From: Prevotellamassilia timonensis
Lineage (GTDB): Bacteria; Bacteroidota; Bacteroidia; Bacteroidales; Bacteroidaceae
DNA: 61,893 nucleotides
Assembly (NCBI RefSeq): GCF_900106785.1
Contig: NZ_LT629843.1
Coordinates: forward strand, 13,753-75,645
Reading direction: 5' to 3'
How positions within the stretch are numbered: the first letter of the stretch is position 1; each line of letters opens with the position of its first letter. Both the position numbers and the translations under genes were made by a program. Below, piece after piece: positions 56,584-61,893 of this stretch. Below the pieces are notes generated by a model. It made no database searches. It saw nothing but the letters and a program-made list of their open reading frames with translations, and was not told the DNA's origin.

Positions 56584-57159
56584 ATGAGAAAGTACATCGC
56601 AATAATCATCGCGTCGCTTGCCCTTTTTACAGGGCAGGCGCACGCCCAGCGGTGTCTGCCGAAGATGCAGGGCATCGAGGTGAGGGCGGACATGGCGGAC
56701 GGCTTCAATCTCGGCGGCAAGGACGGCGGGTACAGCTTCGGGGCGGCTCTCTCCACCTACACGAAGAAGGGGAACAAGTGGGTGTTCGGTGGCGAATACC
56801 TGTTGAAGAACAATCCCTACAAGGACACCAAGATACCCGTGGCGCAGTTCACGGCGGAGGGCGGCTATTACTTCAAGATACTGTCGGACGCCCGAAAGAT
56901 TGTTTTCGTCTATGCCGGGGCTTCGGCTCTCGCCGGATATGAGGCGGTAAATTGGGGGAAGAAGGTGCTGCATGACGGCTCCACGCTGCACGACCGGGAC
57001 GCCTTCATCTACGGCGGTGCGCTGACGCTCGATGTGGAGTGTTACGTGGCAGACCGTATCGCCCTGCTTGCCAACCTGCGGGAGCGTTGCCTTTGGGGTG
57101 GCGACACACGGAAGTTCCACACGCAGTTCGGGGTCGGTATCAAGTTCATCATCAACTGA
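56584..57159 (+). CDS. traO: TraO conjugation protein
   Basis: 191-aa exported protein with a signal peptide (IAIIIASLALFTGQAHAQ) and Gly/Tyr-rich beta strands (FGAALSTYTKKGNKWVFGGEY) typical of the TraO family, probably an outer-membrane beta-barrel. It precedes traP. Confidence 0.75.
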   Translation: MRKYIAIIIASLALFTGQAHAQRCLPKMQGIEVRADMADGFNLGGKDGGYSFGAALSTYTKKGNKWVFGGEYLLKNNPYKDTKIPVAQFTAEGGYYFKILSDARKIVFVYAGASALAGYEAVNWGKKVLHDGSTLHDRDAFIYGGALTLDVECYVADRIALLANLRERCLWGGDTRKFHTQFGVGIKFIIN

Positions 57160-57166
57160 CACGGGC

Positions 57167-58069
57167 ATGGAAAGGACGGAAATAGATGCTGTCAGAAGGA
57201 TGCCGCTTGCGGATTTTCTCGCACGGCTGGGGCATGAGCCTGTCAGAAGGAGCGGTAACGAGCTGTGGTATCTTGCCCCGTACAGGGGCGAGCGCACATC
57301 CTCTTTCCGTGTGAACGTGGCGAAACAGCTCTGGTACGACTTCGGTTTGGGCAAGGGCGGCGACATCTTCACGCTTGCCGGGGAGTTTCTGCAAAGCGAT
57401 GACTTCATGAAGCAAGCGAAGTTCATAGCGGAAGCCGCCAATATGACGGTTGCCGGATGGGAAAAGCCCGTCTATCTCTCGAAGCCGACCGAATCCGTTT
57501 TTGAGGATGTGGAGGTCGCTCCGCTGCTCCGCTCACTGCTGACGGAGTATTTAGAGGAACGGGGCATCCCTTACGCCATCGCATCCCGTCACTGCTGCCG
57601 CTTGAACTACGGTGTGCGTGGGAAACGGTATTTTGCCGTTGGCTTTCCGAACATGGCAGGTGGCTATGAAGTCAGAAGCCGATATTTCAAGGGTTGCATA
57701 CCTCCGAAGTCTGTATCACTGGTAAAGGCGAATGACATCCCGGCTGACGAGTGCCTCGTGTTCGAGGGCTTCATGGACTTTCTCTCTGCCGTGACGCTTG
57801 GTGTAACCGGTAACGCTGACTGTCTTGTGCTGAACTCAGTCGCCAACGTGGAGAAGGCGGCGGGATTGCTGGACGGATACGGGCGCATCGGCTGCTTCCT
57901 CGACCGTGACGAAGCCGGACGGCGGACGCTTGCCGCACTTACCATGCGATACGGGGAACGTGTCACCGACCGTTCCTCCCTCTATGACGGTTGCAAGGAC
58001 TTGAACGAGTACCTGCAACTGACAACGAAAAAACAGAAAAACAACCATCTAAAAATCGAAGAACAATGA
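57167..58069 (+). CDS. traP: TraP, DNA primase/TOPRIM protein
   Basis: 300-aa cytoplasmic protein. The N-terminal CHC2-like domain lacks the zinc Cys but keeps YRGERTSSFRVN and WYDFGLGKGGDIF. A TOPRIM domain follows (CLVFEGFMDFLSA, CFLDRDEAGRR). It may prime complementary-strand synthesis in the recipient. The ATG at 57167 gives the family N-terminus. The stop overlaps traQ. Confidence 0.8.
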   Translation: MERTEIDAVRRMPLADFLARLGHEPVRRSGNELWYLAPYRGERTSSFRVNVAKQLWYDFGLGKGGDIFTLAGEFLQSDDFMKQAKFIAEAANMTVAGWEKPVYLSKPTESVFEDVEVAPLLRSLLTEYLEERGIPYAIASRHCCRLNYGVRGKRYFAVGFPNMAGGYEVRSRYFKGCIPPKSVSLVKANDIPADECLVFEGFMDFLSAVTLGVTGNADCLVLNSVANVEKAAGLLDGYGRIGCFLDRDEAGRRTLAALTMRYGERVTDRSSLYDGCKDLNEYLQLTTKKQKNNHLKIEEQ

Positions 58070-58569
58070 ACATACTGAACAACAGAAACAAGAGAACATC
58101 AATATTCAAGGCAGTGGCGTTATGCCTGATAGCCGCCATGTCATTCACCCTCGTGTCATGTGACGATGACATGGACATCCAGCAGTCCTATCCCTTCACG
58201 GTGGAGGTCATGCCCGTGCCGAACAAGGTAGTAAAGGGGCAGACAGTGGAAATCCGCTGTGAACTGAAAAAGGAGGGCGACTTTTCGGGTACGCTCTATA
58301 CCATCCGCTATTTCCAGTTCGAGGGGGAAGGCTCGCTCAAAATGGATAACGGCATCACCTTCCTGCCTAACGACCGCTACCTGCTGGAGAACGAAAAGTT
58401 CCGCCTGTACTACACGGCGGAGGGCGAAGAGGCGCACAACTTTATTGTGGTGGTGGAGGACAACTTCGGCAACTCCTTCGAGCTGGAATTTGACTTCAAC
58501 AACCGGAATGTAAAGGATGACGGTTTGACCATCGTTCCCATCGGCAACTTCAGCCCCTTGCTGAAATGA
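58066..58569 (+). CDS. traQ: TraQ, DUF3872 lipoprotein
   Basis: 167-aa lipoprotein with signal peptide ending TLVSC, then DDDMD, and a body of the DUF3872 family (VEVMPVPNKVVKGQTVEIRCELKKEGDFSGTLYTIRYFQ). It overlaps traP upstream and the lysozyme gene downstream (ATGA). Confidence 0.78.
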   Translation: MNILNNRNKRTSIFKAVALCLIAAMSFTLVSCDDDMDIQQSYPFTVEVMPVPNKVVKGQTVEIRCELKKEGDFSGTLYTIRYFQFEGEGSLKMDNGITFLPNDRYLLENEKFRLYYTAEGEEAHNFIVVVEDNFGNSFELEFDFNNRNVKDDGLTIVPIGNFSPLLK

Positions 58570-59093
58570 TGCGTGTATTCATGGTAATGCTCTGTTCGCT
58601 TATGGCGGTCTGTTCCGTGTCCGCACGGATCAGCCGCCGAGAGGGAATGGACGGGCAGGCGGCAATCTACCGTTTGCCACTTTTCGAGAGGGCGGTGTGC
58701 TGCACGAAATATTTTGAGGGCTGGCACTCGGAAAAACACCACCCATACGTGGGTTGGGGTCACAAAATTCTGCCGGACGAAAGATATTCGGCACGAACCA
58801 TGACGAAGCGGCAGGCGGACGTGCTTCTGCGGAAAGACTTGCGGAAGTTCTGCGCGATGTTCCGGCAGTTCGGGAAAGACAGCCTTTTACTCGCCACGCT
58901 TGCCTACAACGTGGGTCCATACCGGCTTTTGGGTAGCAAGACAATCCCCAAAAGCACCTTGATAAAGAAGTTGGAGGCTGGCGACAGGAACATCTACCAT
59001 GAATATATTGCTTTTTGCAGTTACAAGGGAAAACGCCATGCCATGCTGCTCACACGGAGAAAGGTGGAGTTTGCGCTGCTGTATATCCCGTGA
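58566..59093 (+). CDS. conjugation-linked lysozyme (glycoside hydrolase)
   Basis: 175-aa exported protein with signal peptide and a phage-type lysozyme fold. The catalytic Glu is in KYFEGWH (E51), followed by PYVGWGHKI and AYNVGPYRLLG. It would open peptidoglycan for channel assembly. It overlaps traQ by 4 bp and ends the tra operon. A stem-loop follows at 59117. Confidence 0.78.
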   Translation: MMRVFMVMLCSLMAVCSVSARISRREGMDGQAAIYRLPLFERAVCCTKYFEGWHSEKHHPYVGWGHKILPDERYSARTMTKRQADVLLRKDLRKFCAMFRQFGKDSLLLATLAYNVGPYRLLGSKTIPKSTLIKKLEAGDRNIYHEYIAFCSYKGKRHAMLLTRRKVEFALLYIP

Positions 59094-59116
59094 TTGATGC
59101 AAAATTCGTAAAAAAA

Positions 59117-59158
59117 ATAATTACCTCTGTTTTATAATTCAAGAGCAGGGGTAATTAT
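59117..59158. terminator. stem-loop after the tra operon
   Basis: ATAATTACCTCTG (59117-59129) pairs with CAGGGGTAATTAT (59146-59158), one G-T pair, 16-base loop. An A tract precedes it, so it could terminate minus-strand transcripts better than plus-strand ones. Confidence 0.55.
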
Positions 59159-59203
59159 GTATCACCTCAATATTACTTTAGTTGTATTATTTTATGATAA
59201 CAT

Positions 59204-59234
59204 TTTGTCATTCAGTATAAAATGCCTAATTTTG
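59204..59234 (+). promoter_or_regulatory. promoter of the OLD-family gene
   Basis: TTTG (59204-59207), 19 bp, TAATTTTG (59227-59234). It lies across an ATG at 59222, so the real start is the ATG at 59255. Confidence 0.75.
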
Positions 59235-59254
59235 CGTCCAAAGACAGAACAATT

Positions 59255-60274
59255 ATGAATAATAAATTAAATATAAAAATAGAACAATTAAAGAACATCA
59301 ATAATATTGAGTTAAATCTACCAATAGAAACAGGACTTTATGCTATAACTGGAGCTAATGGAACAGGCAAAAGTACTATCATGACAGTCATTTCTAAGGT
59401 TGTACGTAACTCTGCATTCAATGTTTTTCAACCTCATGATTATTCATCTAATAGTAAAATCACAATATCCTATGATGGAAAAGAAAATTCTTGGACAAAA
59501 GCCAGTAGAGGATGGAGTTGTAGTTCAACTGATATAATATCTCTAAAAGGTTTTTATGAAGGTAGCATAATACATGGAATGCGTTTTATAGATGCAAATT
59601 ATGATACATTACTAAAAGCTGAAAGAGTTAATAATACAATTTTAACTGATGCAGATTCGTTTGTTTCGCGCAATTTAAGTTATATTTTGCATGGAAATTA
59701 TGATTTCTATACAAATCTTAAACGCATTAAAAATAGAACATTAGCACAACTTAAAGCGTTCAAAGGAATTCCATATTTCATTGAAGGAACTAATGGAATA
59801 GTTAATCAGTTTTGTATGAGTGCAGGAGAAAATATGTTGATTAGCTTATTGCATATGTTGAATGTTGTCATTGTTCGCCCTGCAAAGTCTGAAGATGTAC
59901 GGCTTATATTGATAGATGAAATTGAATTAGCATTGCATCCATCTGCAATCATGAGGTTAGTTGATTTTTTGCAAAAATTGGCTACAGAGTATAATCTTGC
60001 TATATATTTTTCAAGTCATTCAATAGAATTACTTAGGAAAATAAAGCCTTCAAATATTTTTCATTTACAAAAGGAGTTGGATAATATCGCTATTGTAAAT
60101 CCATGTTATCCATCATATGCAACACGAGATATTTATCAACATTCGGGATACGATTTTCTTATTTTAGTAGAGGATGTGTTGGCTAAATATATATTGGAGA
60201 ATATAATTGATGAAAATGCCTTGTATAAAAGTAAATTGATTAATATTCTACCAAGTGGTGGTTGGGAGAATGTG
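59255..60274 (+). pseudogene. OLD-family ATPase/TOPRIM nuclease, truncated by the IS
   Basis: 340 native residues, then the reading frame runs into the IS and stops at 60316. The ABC-type ATPase domain has Walker A GANGTGKST (33-41), the signature-like SAGENMLISLLHML and Walker B LILIDEIELALHP (D221, E222), with an H-loop SSHS. A TOPRIM domain begins with FLILVEDVLAKYI (E306) and is cut off. OLD proteins are nucleases used in phage defence (for example GajA of Gabija). The lost C-terminal part contains the rest of the catalytic site, so it is probably inactive. It is strongly AT-rich relative to the tra genes. Confidence 0.8.
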
Positions 60275-60373
60275 GGCGCACCCGACAAACCCTGTGGAGG
60301 GCTGTGCAGATGCTAACCCAAAAACTGAGTTGCCAAACGATACATGATTGCCCAAAAGTAGTACCTTTGCACT

Positions 60374-60775
60374 ATGAATCAGAATGGCAATAAAAATATG
60401 TATGAGGGCCTCGCCTCATATTTCCTCCCCGAAGGAGTTCTTAAATATTTCGAGGTGACAGACTTTGCAACACAGCGTACTCTGGACAAGGATGTTCTTT
60501 ACACAACAGAGCTTCACATCTATCTGGATGAGCGCGACAATCGCACACCAGACATGAAGGATTCCGTGAGCAATGGTTTTGGGGAAGAATCATGTTTACT
60601 TGACTATCCAGCCCGAGACAAGAAGGCGGTACTTCACATACGAAGAAGGCGTTGGACAATGCCGGATGGCACAACAAGAAGTGTTGACCTTGACAAGGAG
60701 TTTGAACTGAAGCATAAGGGCACTCGATACGCGAAGGACTTCGCGCTTTTTTTAAAGAGGGCGAATGGACTCTGA
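60374..60775 (+). CDS. ISL3-type element, first ORF (right copy)
   Basis: 133 aa, the same protein as at 101-502, with the same short leader and the same 11-bp overlap with the transposase gene. Confidence 0.75.
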   Translation: MNQNGNKNMYEGLASYFLPEGVLKYFEVTDFATQRTLDKDVLYTTELHIYLDERDNRTPDMKDSVSNGFGEESCLLDYPARDKKAVLHIRRRRWTMPDGTTRSVDLDKEFELKHKGTRYAKDFALFLKRANGL

Positions 60776-61853
60776 GACGATAACCGCTCGTCAGATTGGT
60801 TATACGTACATGATTAACAGCTCCACGTTTGCCAAAAGATACAAGGACGCCCTGAGTAACTTCGAGACGTGGGAGCAGAAGGATCACGCATCCAAGTGGA
60901 TTCTTATTCCGCAAAACGTAGGTAAGGAGCAAGGCATAGACGAGACCTCCCTCCAGGGCGAACTGTACACTATCGTTCACAACAAGGATGCCCATGGTCG
61001 CAAGGGTGCAATCATAGCAGTAGTCAAGGGAACGAATCCTGCTGACGTACTGAAGGTTCTCATGCAACTACCTGCAGATAAGCGTGAAATGGTTGAGAAT
61101 ATCACGATGGATCTCTCAGATTGCATGCGTGTCATAGCCCGAGAGGCATTCCCTAAAGCCACAGTCATACGTGACTGCTTCCATGTCGTAAAACGCGGTG
61201 GAGAGGGCTGCGAAGAGATACGCCTGCGCCTGAAACGAAAAGCCGTAAAGGAGGCGAACAGACAGAAGGCAGAGTTTCGCAAATACCTCGAAAATCTGGC
61301 AGCGCAGAGAAAGGCTTACCGCGAGCGAATGAGGAAAAGGCATGGGAAGAACTGGAAGAAGAGCAAGCGCGGAAGAAAGCCTATGAGGCTGAACACTCGC
61401 TTTGAACCCAAAAGGCTTGAAAATGGCGAGACTCTTGTAGAGGCACAGACACGATGTCGCAAGCAATTGTCCATGAGCCGAGAGAAGTGGAGCGCAACGC
61501 AGAAAAAGCGTGCGAAGATACTTTTCGCACTCTACCCAAAACTTGAAGAAGCATACAATCTGATCAACTCCCTTAGAGCCATATTCAGAAACAAGAAACT
61601 CACAAAGGAGACTGCCAAACAGAATTTCAAGGGGTGGTATGAGAAAGTGGCTTCCTGCACTCTGCGTGAAATCAAGTCCGTACGCGATACCATCAGATTC
61701 TATGAGGATGAAATCCTGAACTACTTTGACGGACGTAAGACTAACGCTTCAGCTGAATCGTTGAACTCAAAGATCAAATGCTTTCGTGCACAAGTAAAAG
61801 GAGTCATAGACATACCATTCTTCATGTATCGTTTAGCAACAGTTTTGGGTTAG
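60765..61853 (+). CDS. ISL3-family transposase (right copy)
   Basis: 362 aa, the same protein as at 492-1580, with the same DDE blocks (RDCFHVVKR; NASAESLNSKIK). Intact, so the element may be active. Confidence 0.88.
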   Translation: MDSETITARQIGYTYMINSSTFAKRYKDALSNFETWEQKDHASKWILIPQNVGKEQGIDETSLQGELYTIVHNKDAHGRKGAIIAVVKGTNPADVLKVLMQLPADKREMVENITMDLSDCMRVIAREAFPKATVIRDCFHVVKRGGEGCEEIRLRLKRKAVKEANRQKAEFRKYLENLAAQRKAYRERMRKRHGKNWKKSKRGRKPMRLNTRFEPKRLENGETLVEAQTRCRKQLSMSREKWSATQKKRAKILFALYPKLEEAYNLINSLRAIFRNKKLTKETAKQNFKGWYEKVASCTLREIKSVRDTIRFYEDEILNYFDGRKTNASAESLNSKIKCFRAQVKGVIDIPFFMYRLATVLG

Positions 61854-61893
61854 CATCTGCACGGCCTACTCCACAGGGTTTGTCGGGTGCGCC

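Larger units (their letters stand above)
60275..61893 (+). mobile_element. ISL3-type insertion sequence, right copy
   Basis: The second 1,619-bp copy, apparently identical to 2-1620 and in the same orientation, inserted in the OLD-family gene. The left flank is GAGAATGT; the other flank is outside the window. Confidence 0.9.

Noticed and set aside
2-61893. A single composite transposon bounded by the two ISL3-type copies
   Set aside because: The interior includes ordinary chromosome plus a conjugative transposon with its own integrase; outer flanks needed to test it are not visible.

Overview
The window is DNA of a Bacteroidales bacterium, most likely an oral-type Prevotella (genus inferred). 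The evidence is a C10 streptopain/interpain-like protease with a type IX secretion C-terminus, BspA-like leucine-rich-repeat surface proteins, SC(S/D)(D/E)-type lipoproteins, Bacteroidetes promoters (TTTG, about 19-20 bp, TAnnTTTG) and a Bacteroidetes-type 5S rRNA. It runs from one copy of a 1,619-bp ISL3-type insertion sequence (2-1620) to a second copy in the same orientation (60275-61893). This suggests a contig bounded by repeats.

Positions 1621 to about 12.1 kb are AT-rich chromosome. They hold the secreted C10 protease, a WaaP/Kdo-type kinase, a BspA-like gene broken by two frameshifts, a HEPN-like small protein, an intact BspA-like lipoprotein, an orphan 5S rRNA gene, a 28-codon ORF with a strong Shine-Dalgarno, a small lipoprotein, and an approximately 188-bp MITE-like element.

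From about 12.1 kb to at least 59.1 kb lies an integrated conjugative transposon of the CTnDOT/CTnERL type. In order it has: core-type att sites; a 411-aa IntDOT-like recombinase (S259, H345, R348, H371, Y381); the excision region (two divergent HTH genes, then xis2c-xis2d-orf3-exc); a 1,938-aa methylase/helicase interrupted by a 2,481-bp group II intron; the tetQ-rteA-rteB operon; rteC; cargo genes (Schlafen/AlbA-type ATPase, zinc-ribbon/GNAT fusion, an unknown protein); the mobA-mobB-mobC block with a candidate oriT; and traA to traQ plus a lysozyme. Tetracycline would act through the tetQ leader on tetQ-rteA-rteB. RteB would activate rteC, RteC the excision operon, and excision functions the mob and tra genes. 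That cascade is known for CTnDOT; here it is inferred from gene order.

The element shows damage. A 1,633-bp IS with a 9-bp target duplication cuts off the last 27 codons of tetQ and separates tetQ from rteA. At the right side an OLD-family nuclease gene is cut in its TOPRIM domain by the second ISL3-type copy, so the right end of the transposon is not visible.

The least-explained signals are: a conserved leader motif CCrCTAAAaTCCAAAGTA before several transposon genes; a nested-hairpin RNA with promoter and terminator after rteB; the 28-codon ORF; the orphan 5S gene; and a -1 frameshift site in the IS transposase.
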